Source: Luzula sylvatica
Taxonomy: Eukaryota > Streptophyta > Magnoliopsida > Poales > Juncaceae
Length of the DNA stretch: 64,000 nucleotides
Direction of reading: 5' to 3'
NCBI GenBank assembly: GCA_946800325.1
Contig: OX326956.1
Coordinates: 20,860,667 to 20,924,666, forward strand
Shown: in pieces, positions 34,415-43,963 of the stretch
Layout: each line of letters opens with the position of its first letter
Position numbering within the stretch: the stretch's first letter is position 1
Made by a program: the position numbers and the translations under genes
The notes under the pieces: model-generated
Told to the model about the DNA's origin: nothing
The model's database searches: none
Seen by the model: only the letters and a program-made list of their open reading frames with translations

Positions 34415-37400
34415 CTAACTACTCTCTTCCTCCTCTAGGTATCTCAAACCTATAGCTGTCGCATGATAATCGTGCTTAGCTTGCGAGAGTGGCTTAGTAA
34501 ACGGGTCCGCAACATTCCTGTCAGTATCAATCTTCTCAATGATCACATCCTTCCTTTGCAAAATCTCACGGATCAAGTGAAATTTTCTGAGTATGTGCTT
34601 GGAGCGGTGATGTGCCCTCGGTTCCTTGGACTGTGCTATTGCGCCCGTATTGTCGCAATACACAACTACAGGTTCCGAGATGCTCGGGACTACACCAAGC
34701 TCCGACACAAACTTCTTGATCCAAACCGCCTCCTTTGCCGCTTCGGAAGCCGCAATATACTCCGATTCAGTTGTAGAGTCTGCTATCGTGGGTTGTTTGG
34801 AACTTTTCCAAACTACCGCTCCACCATTTAGACAAAACACGTATCCGCTTTGTGATCGAAAGTCATCGACACATGTTTGGAAACTGGCGTCGGTATATCC
34901 ATTGATGACCAACCCGGATGTCTTTCCACCATAAATTAGAAATTGATCCTTAGTTCTTCGTAAGTACTTAAGGATGTTCTTAACCGCGATCCAATGCATA
35001 TCCCCTGGATTAGATTGGTAACGCGAAACGACGCTCAATGCATACGACACATCGGGGCGCGTACAAATCATGGCATACATAATTGATCCAACCGCCGAAG
35101 CGTATGGAACAATACTCATCGCATTCTTATCTTCGCTCGATGTCGGACATTGAGCTTTAGAATACGATATGCCACTCGACATTGGAAGAAGTCCTTTCTT
35201 CGAATTTTGCATTGAAAACCGTTTCAACACTTTGTCGATGTACGTGCTTTGACTCAAGCCGAGTAACTTCTTGGATCTATCTCTATAAATCCTCACGCCT
35301 AATATATAGGCGGCCTCGCCCAAATCTTTCATAGCGAAACGAGTATTTAAATACTTCTTAACATCCGTAAGCATCGGAATGTCGTTTCCTATGATCAAGA
35401 TGTCGTCTACATATAGTACAAGAAATACTACGCGGCTCCCACTAACCTTCTTGTATACACAAGGTTCTTCTACGTTTTTCATGAAATTATATTCTCGTAT
35501 AACTTCATCGAAACGTATGTTCCAACTCCGAGAAGCTTGCTTCAATCCATAAATGGATCGTTGCAACTTGCACACTTTATTCGGACTCTTCGAATCGACA
35601 AAACCCTCGGGCTGTGTCATGTACACATCCTCTTCTAAGTTCCCGTTAAGGAATGCGGTTTTGACATCCATTTGCCAAATCTCGTAGTCATAATACGCAG
35701 AGATAGCAAGTAAGATCCGTATGGATTTAAGCATAGCTACTGGTGAAAACGTTTCTTCATAGTCGACACCATGAATTTGTTTGAAACCTTTCGCCACAAG
35801 CCGTGCTTAAGTGTTCACATTCCCATCCATGTCGGTCTTCTTCTTGAAAACCCACTTACATCCCACTGGTTTAACCCCGGGAGGTGGATCAATCAAGTTC
35901 CAAACTTGATTATCGTACATGGATTGAATCTCGGATTTCATGGCAGTTTGCCACTTATCGGAATCCTCGCTTTTCATAGCCTCGCGATAAGATGTCGGTT
36001 CATCATCTATGAATTCGACTTCATCGTCATTTGCCACGATAAAACCATATCGTATAGGCTCTTGACGAATCCTACCCGATCTACGAATTGCGCCTTGTGC
36101 ACTTGACTCCGGATCCTCAACATTTGAGGAAACCGGATCAACGTTCATCGGTTCAACGTTTGTTTGCGGTTCTCGAATTTCGTCGAGATCTATTTCATAT
36201 CCATCCACTCTTTTAGATATAAATTCCTCCTCTAAGAAGGTACCTCCACGAGCAACAAACACTTTGTTCTCGTATGGATGATAGAAATAATATCCCTTTG
36301 TTTCCTTGGGATAACCTACAAATAAACATTTTTCAGATTTGGGATCGAGTTTATCCGCGATTAATCTGCGGACATAAGCTTCACATCCCCAAATCTTAAC
36401 GTAAGACAATTTCGGAACTTTTCCGGTCCATATCTCATATGGTGTCTTAGGTACCGATTTAGAAGGTATGCGGTTTAATAAGTAAGCCGCTGTCTCTAGG
36501 GCATATCCCCAAAACGATTTTGGAAGGGAAGTTTGACTCATCATGGATCGAACCATGTCCAACAAGGTTCGGTTCCTCCTCTCGGACACGCCATTCCATT
36601 GTGGCGTTCCTGCCGGAGTCCATTGTGGAACTATTCCACAATCTTTTAGATGATCTTCAAACTCATAGCTCAAATATTCGCCACCTCGATCCGATCGAAT
36701 GGCTTTAATTTTCTTGCCAAGCTGATTTTCAACTTCGTTTTGAAACTCTTTGAACTTTTCAAAGGTCTCCGCTTTCGTACGCATCAAATAAATATATCCA
36801 TATCTAATATGATCATCCGTAAACGTAACAAAGTATCGATAGCCTCCTCTTGCCTCGATGCTCATCGGTCCACACACATCGGAATGTATGAGTTCCAATA
36901 GATCGTTGGACCGCTCTCCGACCTTGGAGAACGGCGCCTTAGTCATTTTGCCAAGCAAACAAGATTCACAATTCCCAAATGAATCCAATTCAAATGAGTC
37001 TAGCATTCCATCTTTATGGAGTCTAGCAATGCGTTTCTCATTCACATGACCGAGACGACAATGCCAAAAGAAAGTCCGATTATCAACTTTAGGTTTAATC
37101 CTTTTTGCATTAACGTTATATATGGACTTATTATTTCCGTGATCGAAATCCAACACATAAAGACCATTTTCTAACAGAACATTTCCATAGATAATAGAAT
37201 CCTTACATATCGAAAACTCATTATTCCTAATAACGAATTCATAGCCATCATTGGCCAGTTTCGACACACTTATTATGTTCTTACATAATGTCGGTACATA
37301 ATAACAATTATTTAGTACTAAAATAAGTCCACTAGGTAAAGTCAAATTAAGTACTCCTACGGCAAACGCAGCAACTCTTGCTCCATTCCCGACGCGTAGA

Positions 37401-38383
37401 TCGACTTCACCCTTTTCCAACCTTCGACTATTTTGAAGAACCTGCATATTTCGACAAATATGAGTCCCACAACCGGTATCCAATACCCAATTAGTCATAG
37501 TTGAAATATTAACTTCAATAACGTTAATACCTGAGAGGCCGGTCGCTGAAACCGCCTTGCCCTTCTTCACCTCCTCGAGGTAAGACTTGCAATCGCGCTT
37601 CCAATGTCCAGCCTTGTGACAATGAAAGCACGTCTCATCCTTGGATTTCTCCTTTCCCCTTTTATTCGGCTTCGAACGTTTCTTAGCCGAACCGCCCTTG
37701 GACTTTGATCTCTTACGATCCTTATTCTGAATTGTGAGAACATTTCCGGCAACTCTTGCCCTGTTCTCTCCGGACGACTTTAACGTCTCCGATTCAAAAT
37801 TCTTGAGCATTCCGTGAAGCTCAGGGATCGTCTTATCCATCGAATGCATGTGATAGTTAGTCACGAACGGAGAAAACATTGGAGGAAGTGCACACAAGAT
37901 CAAATCTTGTTGCATAATCTTCGACAATTTCTCTCCTAGCTTCTCAAGACGGTCTATGAGAGCTTGCACCTTCAAAACGTGAGAGCTAACCGAAGACCCC
38001 GAAGGCATCTTGCAGTTTACCAACTCTTTGAGCGTACTGAACCGTTCAATACGCTCCTGCTCTTGGAACATTTCCTTGAGCACAACGTCTATGATGTGCG
38101 CATCCGAGTCCTCAAACTACTTTTGAAGACTAGCGTCCATACATGCCAACATGAGGCACGTAACATCATTTGAGTCCTTCTTAAGTTTCTCAAACGCGGC
38201 CTTTTCTTCGGCCGTAGCATCGGGGCCCGGTTCCACTAGTTCCGTATCCAATACGTGACTCTTGTCCTCTTGCCTGAGAACTATTCTCAGGTTTCGGTGC
38301 CAGTCAAAGTAGTTCCGACCCACTAGCTTATCCTTTTCTAAAGTCGATCTAATCGACATGGTGTTGGTGTTACTAGAAGACAT
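34415..38383 (-). pseudogene. Ty1/copia gag-pol of E5 with two in-frame stops
   Basis: A single reading frame of 1,323 codons runs from ATG at 38,383 to the stop at 34,415 and is broken by TAG at 38,119-38,117 and TAA at 35,809-35,807. Using full-frame residue numbers: gag N-terminal domain 1-220; CCHC zinc knuckle ~252-265; protease DTG 302-304; pre-integrase HCRLGH ~441; integrase catalytic D502, D565, E601 (D-x62-D-x35-E); reverse transcriptase from ~800, with MDVKTAFL (~905) and YVDD 991-994; RNase H with D1165, E1206 and D1244. The order integrase before reverse transcriptase defines Ty1/copia. No other frameshift was seen. As it stands it cannot give a full polyprotein without readthrough. 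Confidence 0.93.
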
Positions 38384-39698
38384 ATTCTACAAATGAAATA
38401 AAAGATTGATTACTAACGTTGCGTACTTATCTTATAGGGCTTATATGATGATTATATGATAGTGTTATTTTATCGAATCGATAACCCTCATACCGATACG
38501 GGACTCCAAGTCCATAACACTCAAGACCCATATTTTACGATCCTCCCACAAGTTGCTTTGGCAGACGAATGGGATCTCGCTATTTAGGTAGGATTATATC
38601 CAATCACATCCAATGCGACTCTTGAACCTTTATAGGATTTCGGTGATGGATCGTATCCAATACAATCCCAGTTCCGTGTGTGCATCCTATCTATGCCCCG
38701 AACTTCCAATCAAGTCGGCTTTGGCCTCAACCCTTACTGGCTAGAACGGTTAAGTCACAACCATACTCATCGTATCGTTCAAATAAACTACTAATAAGTC
38801 GGCTTTGGCCTTAACCCTTATCAGTCCATATTTAACGTTTGCCACCCCGTCGATGACTACAATAACCCATGTCGGCTTTGGCCTTAACCCATGTGAGACG
38901 TAGTACCGATCATAGTGGTTGTGAATATGGAAGGCATTTCCATGACTTAAATATTATGAGGGATCATGCCATTGCATGTTTCTAAATCCGTGACATAATC
39001 CAATTATATCACTATCACAAGATTTTCATAAATGCATATGTATTTATTTGGGAGTCTAATTATTCTAAATAATTATCTAATTATATGCTAGTATGATTGA
39101 TGCCGATCAAATCGATATAAAGAACTCAAAATTCCAAGTTGTGTAGCCAAAGTTATCACGAAAACAAAATCAGCAACCAGAAACCAGTCCGTTGTAACGC
39201 AACATAGTCCGTTACAACGGACCTCCAGTATACTTGGCACTCCGTTACAACGGAAGTCCAGTCCGTTACAACGCTATTTATTTCGGAGTTTGGCCAAATT
39301 TTGCCAGAAACATGTCCGTTACAACGCAACCTAGGTCCGTTACAACGCTATTTTCTGCAAACTTTCGTCCAAATTTCCAGAGACCAGTCCGTTACAACGC
39401 AACATACAGTCCGTTACAATGGACCAACTGTGTAGAGCTCCGTTACAACGGACCCAGTCCGTTACAACGGACTCCAATAGACACCCTAGGCATCCCCGCA
39501 ACCTCGTATCAGATACAAGGTCCGTTACAACGGACTCCAAGTCCGTTACAACGGAATATGCAGTTTTCACGGTCCTCCTCACACCCCCGCATCCTATACA
39601 GGGTCCGTTACAACGGACACCAAGTCCGTTACAACGGAATATGTGTTTTTTCGAAAAATTCTCAATTTCCTGTATCTGCTACAGTGTCCGTTGCGGAT
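38384..39698 (-). other. Leader of E5 between primer site and gag
   Basis: About 1.3 kb is non-coding. Near gag are three imperfect repeats of a GTCGGCTTTGGCCT core (about 38,715, 38,800 and 38,873). The part 38,450-39,340 is largely matched in E3 (24,550-25,440). The part nearest the primer site is a palindrome array (separate entry). Confidence 0.7.
39187..39695 (-). repeat. Array of TCCGTTACAACGGA palindromic motifs in the E5 leader
   Basis: About 15 copies of TCCGTTACAACGGA, or half-decayed forms such as TCCGTTACAACGCT, are spread over ~500 bp between the primer site and gag. Each full copy has two 6-base inverted arms around a 2-base centre. Spacing is irregular (~17 to 60 bp). E3 has about 8 copies (25,278-25,517), while E1 and E4 have only two (near 1,287-1,320 and 26,711-26,745). 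In RNA each could form a short hairpin with a UACA loop. Confidence 0.85.
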
Positions 39699-39719
39699 AT
39701 CAGAGCGATCGCCATCGAC
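39699..39719 (-). other. Inverted primer-binding-site segment of E5
   Basis: Next to the 5' LTR end (CCTTCA on minus, at 39,720) the expected primer site should read on the minus strand. Instead TATCAGAGCGATCGCCATCGA, the sequence that follows TGG in E1 and E4, reads on the plus strand. A ~21-bp micro-inversion centred on the palindrome GCGATCGC explains this. The copy therefore lacks a correctly placed Met-tRNA site. Confidence 0.8.
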
Positions 39720-39793
39720 TGAAGGGGAATATCCCCGGCCCCGGGCCCGCGCAGCGGATATGTAGGCCCGGTCCGGTTCCCCGATTCCCGAGA

Positions 39794-40126
39794 TCACGCC
39801 ACGACTTCGAGGGTACGATGCAAATAGAAGGTTAGATCCATACCAGTTCCAAATTGATGGAACACGAAGGGTTGATCGCTGCCTCCTATTCCTCCGGTCA
39901 CGTTGGTGACTTTACGCGCGTCCCACACCGTGCGTCCTTCACCGTTCGTTCCCGTTCTTCGATCCTTCGGTTCGATCACAACGGAGAGCCCCAAGTGTTG
40001 CTCCTCCACACGTATCCACTTTGAGTCGGAAGACGCCGGACACGGATACACCTGCCTAGACGATGTATCGGTGCACTTGCTTGATCTCGATCGATTCTCT
40101 ATTAATCTCTCTTCGTGCCTTTTCAC
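39794..40126 (-). CDS. LTR-encoded small ORF (110 aa) of unknown function
   Basis: The ORF lies in the R-U5 part of the E5 5' LTR, ahead of the primer site, and ends before the LTR terminus. Its C-terminal part (VTNVTGGIGGSDQPFV, then HQFGTGM and TLEVVA) aligns without gaps with the 68-aa LTR ORF of E1/E2 (95-301, 7,569-7,775, 19,373-19,579). An upstream block (DSKWIRVEEQH) also has a counterpart in E1-type LTRs. Because it overlaps LTR sequence under other constraints, translation is uncertain. It may act only as an upstream ORF. Confidence 0.35.
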   Translation of the reverse strand: MKRHEERLIENRSRSSKCTDTSSRQVYPCPASSDSKWIRVEEQHLGLSVVIEPKDRRTGTNGEGRTVWDARKVTNVTGGIGGSDQPFVFHQFGTGMDLTFYLHRTLEVVA

Positions 40127-40230
40127 TCACAAAAGATCAAATCTGAATTTGCTCTTTTTCTTGTGTCTTGGGCAGAATATTGCTTTGAATTACTTCTGAA
40201 TTCCCTTAGTGAAGATGAGAGAGAAAATCA

Positions 40231-40240
40231 TATTTATACC
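40231..40240 (-). promoter_or_regulatory. Probable TATA box of the E5 5' LTR
   Basis: GGTATAAATA on the minus strand lies in the middle of the LTR, and the 3' LTR has the same element (GGTATAAATA, about 32,789-32,798). It places the transcript start near 40,205, so the LTR ORF below would be at the 5' end of the RNA. Confidence 0.6.
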
Positions 40241-40696
40241 TAATAGGATAAGGATTAGCCAAAAGGCATGTATATCCAATATACACCCTTTCACACAGAA
40301 AACTGTATGAACCTGTTCAGTATTCTGTCCAGACGAAATTGATAAATTTCTCGGACAGAAAATCAACCAACACGAAAGTTGTAGATAATCTTATTATCTA
40401 CTCAACCCAATTTGGCCCAGCCCAATTGGAGTTCGTATGCAAAAGTTATGACTGTTTTACTAACTATATGTCATACTGTTGCACCCTTTCGGTATTTCAC
40501 AGAAACGACACTTATACTTCGTTCATATGAAATATATTTCTATATGAAGGTTGTAGATAATCTCATTATCTATCTAACCCAATTTGAACCATTCTAATTG
40601 GATTTTCCCACTGAAAGTTATGGCCACGAATGTACGACTACATTCGTTTATCCTTGTGTACACTTTTACGGTTGATCCGAAACTGTATTTCTTTCA

Positions 40697-41187
40697 AGCG
40701 GAACCAAGAAATCCGGGACAGCAAAACCGAGAGTGGCGAGTCGATCGGCGTGACCTTTCATCTCGCGATAAAACTCCGCACATGATTTGGATCCCTTCTT
40801 GCCGATGGCGAGCTTGGAATAGAGTTCAAGGAGATGACCAGTGGTGGTTGTATTGTAAAGCGCCTTCAATTGAGACCACACTTGAGCAGTAGTTTCGCAA
40901 TTTAACACTTGGGTGTTGCAATTTTCGGCCATGGTAGATTGAATCCATCCAAGCAAGAAGAGATCTTGTTGGAGCCATGCGAGATAGGCAGGATTGGGCT
41001 TTAATTGCGACTCTTGTTGAAGCAATTTGGGCGGAATATCGTTGCCTTCAAGAAAATCGGTGAGACCATAACCACCAATCAAGGCACGGATTTGATTAGA
41101 CCATACCAAGTAATTGGTACCGTCAAATTTGACGGAGAGTTGATTATGGAACGTCACAATTTTATTGGCCATTGGAGGAATTTGCAA
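40697..41187 (-). pseudogene. Gag N-terminal part of copia element E6, cut by E5
   Basis: The minus-strand reading frame from 41,187 encodes about 163 aa of a typical plant copia gag (UBN2-like): an N-terminal YLVWSNQIRALIGGYGL block, NPAYLAWLQQDLFLLGWI, and a helix-rich region ending CAEFYREMKGHADRL. At 40,697 the frame runs into the E5 LTR, so the rest of gag and pol is lost or lies left of the window. The start could be M1 (41,187) or M6 (41,172). E6 belongs to a different copia lineage from E1-E5. Confidence 0.85.
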
Positions 41188-41233
41188 GAACTAAAAAAGG
41201 AGGAAGAGTTGGTTTAGTGCTTACAAAGAAGAG

Positions 41234-41308
41234 CGTCTTGGAAGTGTTCGAGGAAATGCTTCTATCAACCACGTCTTGAAAGTGTTCGAGGAAATACTTC
41301 TATCAACT
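41234..41308 (-). repeat. 38-bp tandem duplication in the E6 leader
   Basis: Two units with the core GTGTTCGAGGAAAT, at 41,234-41,271 and 41,272-41,308, differ by about three bases. Confidence 0.8.
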
Positions 41309-41583
41309 CTTGCTCCAAGAATGGCGCGTATAGATCCGTCAAGAAGAGGAGGATGTGGCAGCGGAGAGGAGACACGTCGAGGAGCGTCGAGAGATGGTGA
41401 AGTCGTGCCGAGGGCCGAGACCAAGATCACCAAGAATCATCAAGAGAGGCTCCTGTGTTGTGCTTGTCTCTTGCTCGATCCAAGTCTTGAATGAAAGTGT
41501 TCAATAAAGATTGAATCTTTCTAAAAAAAAAGAGTGAAAAAGAGGTAGATGAACGAGTCGTGAGATCGATCACCTAAAACCTT

Positions 41584-41596
41584 GCTCTTGATACCA
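41584..41596 (-). other. Primer-binding site of E6
   Basis: TGGTATCAAGAGC on the minus strand is a common variant of the copia Met-tRNA primer site and directly follows CTATCA, the proposed LTR end. Confidence 0.8.
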
Positions 41597-41809
41597 TGAT
41601 AGAATTCAAGACAAAGCAAATAGAAGAGAGTATATTGATTGTGTGAATAATTACAATGGTATGAGACCCTTTTTATAGGGTTGTCTCTTTACCTAACACG
41701 TCATACTTATCTTCATAATTAGGCTACCTACTACATATTACATCATGATTACATATCACTAATTAGGTACACCTAACACTAATCTATAATCTCTATTATA
41801 ATAGTCTCA
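41597..41809 (-). repeat. Probable 5' LTR of E6 (~213 bp)
   Basis: On the minus strand it would run from TGAGACTATTATAATAGAG (41,809) to CTATCA (41,597). A clear TATA element, CCCTATAAAAAGGG, lies at 41,680-41,667. The outer boundary is inferred from the TG start only, since the partner LTR is not in the window. Confidence 0.6.
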
Positions 41810-41939
41810 ATTCTTTCTGTAGTTTCAAATTCGGTGATTTGAACATGCCCTTGTTTTTTTCATAAGACTAAAATCCCACGCGCCAAAATAGCATGAAAAG
41901 AAACGGTTCAGATAATTTAAGGAGGATGTATGGTATTCA

Positions 41940-42480
41940 TGCCTTCGTTGTCATTTGTCTAATATCTTCAAATTGCACATAATGTATTTAAATCCTACAA
42001 AACAAGTGATGAATTATAAATTAGTAAAATAATGCTCATATTTATATTTATATTCGTAAAATATGAATTTAATACATTAAATGCAAGGGCTAAATATTGC
42101 GATTGATATCAATCATCGATGAGATTTATATATTTTTTTAGCTTTGATTGATTGAATTGCATGAACTATGTTTATAATCTAGATTCTATTGATTGATTGT
42201 TATGTTTACCGCGAAAAGTTCAAATCGAAGTCATCTCTGCAAATTATGTTGATTTTGTGATTTCCTCCAGTATCTAATTTTATTTTGGTAACTGAGTCAC
42301 TTGTGATCATTTTTGGTTTCATATGATATTACTCAAAGTTTTAAGAAAAAGCTTTGTGTCGTTTGACGTATAAATACTGTAAATTACGAATTTTTTTTAT
42401 GAAAATGACATTCGTTAGGAATGATTCAACTAACGAAGAAAAATGCATTTAGAACATTCAAAATGACATTTGAATGATGT
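41940..42480 (-). repeat. Dispersed repeat R1, copy 1
   Basis: The reverse complement matches 45,960-46,450 and, in part, 60,670-60,960. Shared blocks include GTTCTAAATGCATTTTT, GAATGTCATTATCATAAAAA-like sequence and the TGTAGGATTTA region. No coding potential is evident. I could not identify termini or assign a superfamily. Confidence 0.7.
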
Positions 42481-42579
42481 ACTTATCTGTTATTTAGTAA
42501 AAATATGTTCAAGCCATCGTATTATTACAAGGTACAATATTACCATGACCTGTTAGCAAAATAATTGGTTACTATTTAT

Positions 42580-42606
42580 TGTGATAAACCCTAAACCCTA
42601 AACCAG
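42580..42606 (+). repeat. Short telomere-like repeat
   Basis: TAAACCCTAAACCCTAAACC is about three units of the plant telomere repeat, with another partial unit near 42,640. Such telo-box stretches are common inside plant chromosomes; this does not mark a chromosome end. Confidence 0.6.
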
Positions 42607-42889
42607 GAATTAGATTCTTGGATTCAATGACGGATGTCTAAACCCTAACCGGACGGTACGCATAACATGATTTTTTTTTTTGGAAAACACATTTGTATAA
42701 TATGCAAAACATGATCGAGATGATCATGTACATCGTAAAAAATTCAAAGATACCCCTTACAATTCTCAAAAGGCACATCATACTGGTAAAACGTACAAAA
42801 TTTAAATTATATGCTTCGAAATTAAAAAAAATACAGAATGTGCTTAAAATGTAAAAATTGAAATACACGATCATAAAATTTGTAAAACA

Positions 42890-43048
42890 CAGTGTTTTAA
42901 ATAGCGGCGCTATAGCGGATTTTAGGAGGTAAATGCTGCATCGCTTCGGAATTTAGCTCTGTAGCATTTTGTTCCGCTGCAACGCTATAGCGGACTGCTA
43001 TAGCATTAATCGTTCAAATATAGCGGCCGTAGCGGCGCTATAGCGTGC

Positions 43049-43095
<47 letters not shown>

Positions 43096-43440
43096 GTTAT
43101 TATTATTATTATTATTGTTATTATTATTATTATTATTATTATTAAATCATAATAATGTTAAATCTAATAATAACAATAGTAATAATAAAAATATAATAAA
43201 ATAATAATAGTAATAGTACGAATAATAATAATAATTATTATTATTATTATTGATATTGTTATTAAATAATAATAACAATAATAATAATCATTATTATCAT
43301 TACACAATAATAATAATTGTTATTAAATAATAGTAATAATAAATAATAATGATAATAATAATTATTATTGTTATTATTATTATGTGTATTAAATAATAAT
43401 AATTAATATTATTATTATACAATAATAATTATTGTTATTA

Positions 43441-43528
<88 letters not shown>

Positions 43529-43873
43529 GGAAGAATAAGATCAACAACAACTATTATTAGCATTATTATAATTACAAGCAACATGATAATAAAATAAAAA
43601 TAAAAGTAATAATAATAATAATATATTTTTCTTAGAGATGAATTTTTAATTTATGTTAGTTTGTGAGGTTGATATAAATAAGCATTTGATATAATTTTGT
43701 TTATAATATTGGGCCGCTAAATTATATTTATATGCATATTTAGTATTATAAAAATAATAATTTTGATCAAACTCCGCTGCGATGGTGAAGCGGCGCTATA
43801 TCGCCCGCTAACGCTAACTGCTAAATCAAATGTCAGAAACGCTGCGTGCCGCTACACGCTATTTAAAACATTG
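42890..43873. mobile_element. hAT-type MITE with an ATT-repeat core
   Basis: The terminal inverted repeats CAGTGTTTTAAATAGCG (left) and CAATGTTTTAAATAGCG (right, reversed) match for 16 of 17 bases. An 8-bp target duplication GTAAAACA lies at 42,882-42,889 and 43,874-43,881. The CAGTG end and 8-bp duplication are diagnostic of hAT elements. Subterminal sequence is rich in TAGCGGCGCTATAGCG-like palindromes. There is no transposase; the interior is almost all ATT/AAT microsatellite. Confidence 0.93.
43048..43625. repeat. ATT/AAT microsatellite inside the hAT MITE
   Basis: TTATTATTA runs alternate with AATAATAAT runs, so large parts are self-complementary and could fold back. Interruptions (GTTATT, AATAGTAAT) show the array has aged. 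Confidence 0.9.
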
Positions 43874-43963
43874 GTAAAACATGATTGGCATTTCAAAAAA
43901 TACGGAAGAAAGCGAGGAAAAATAAGAATTCTGAATACACACTTGTACAAATTGTCTAATTTA

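Larger units (their letters stand above)
32351..40696 (-). mobile_element. Ty1/copia LTR retrotransposon E5, inverted, nearly full length
   Basis: On the minus strand: 5' LTR (40,696-39,720), disturbed primer-site region (39,719-39,699), a 1.3-kb leader with a palindrome array, gag-pol (38,383-34,415) with two in-frame stops, 3' untranslated region, polypurine tract (33,262-33,252) and 3' LTR (33,251-32,351). The 3' LTR lacks its final ~75 bp. The LTRs differ at roughly a dozen sites by eye, so E5 is older than the nested element at 10.3-16.6 kb. It is inserted in the gag of E6. Confidence 0.92.
39720..40696 (-). repeat. 5' LTR of E5
   Basis: This 977-bp LTR starts TGAAAG (40,696) and ends CCTTCA (39,720) on the minus strand. 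The homology with the 3' LTR stops exactly at 40,696, where E6 gag sequence begins. A TATA-like GGTATAAATA is at 40,240-40,231. Confidence 0.92.
40697..41809 (-). mobile_element. 5' end of Ty1/copia element E6 interrupted by E5
   Basis: Visible parts on the minus strand are a probable 5' LTR (41,809-41,597), a Met-tRNA primer site (41,596-41,584), a ~400-bp leader with a 38-bp duplication, and the start of gag. E5 is nested in it. No 3' half is in the window. Confidence 0.8.

Noticed and set aside
34463..37049. Plus-strand ORFs opposite the E5 gag-pol
   Set aside because: They are shadows of the minus-strand polyprotein, whose motifs are unmistakable.
39187..39695. CRISPR-like look: a short near-identical repeat with unique spacers
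   Set aside because: Spacing is irregular, repeats are only 14 bp and palindromic, the array lies in a plant retrotransposon leader, and no cas genes exist.
39234..39835. 138- and 162-aa plus-strand ORFs over the palindrome array
   Set aside because: They arise from repeat units lacking stops and lie antisense to the E5 leader.
42580..42650. Telomere or chromosome end suggested by CCCTAAA repeats
   Set aside because: Only about three units lie inside ordinary sequence; common as interstitial telo-box motifs.
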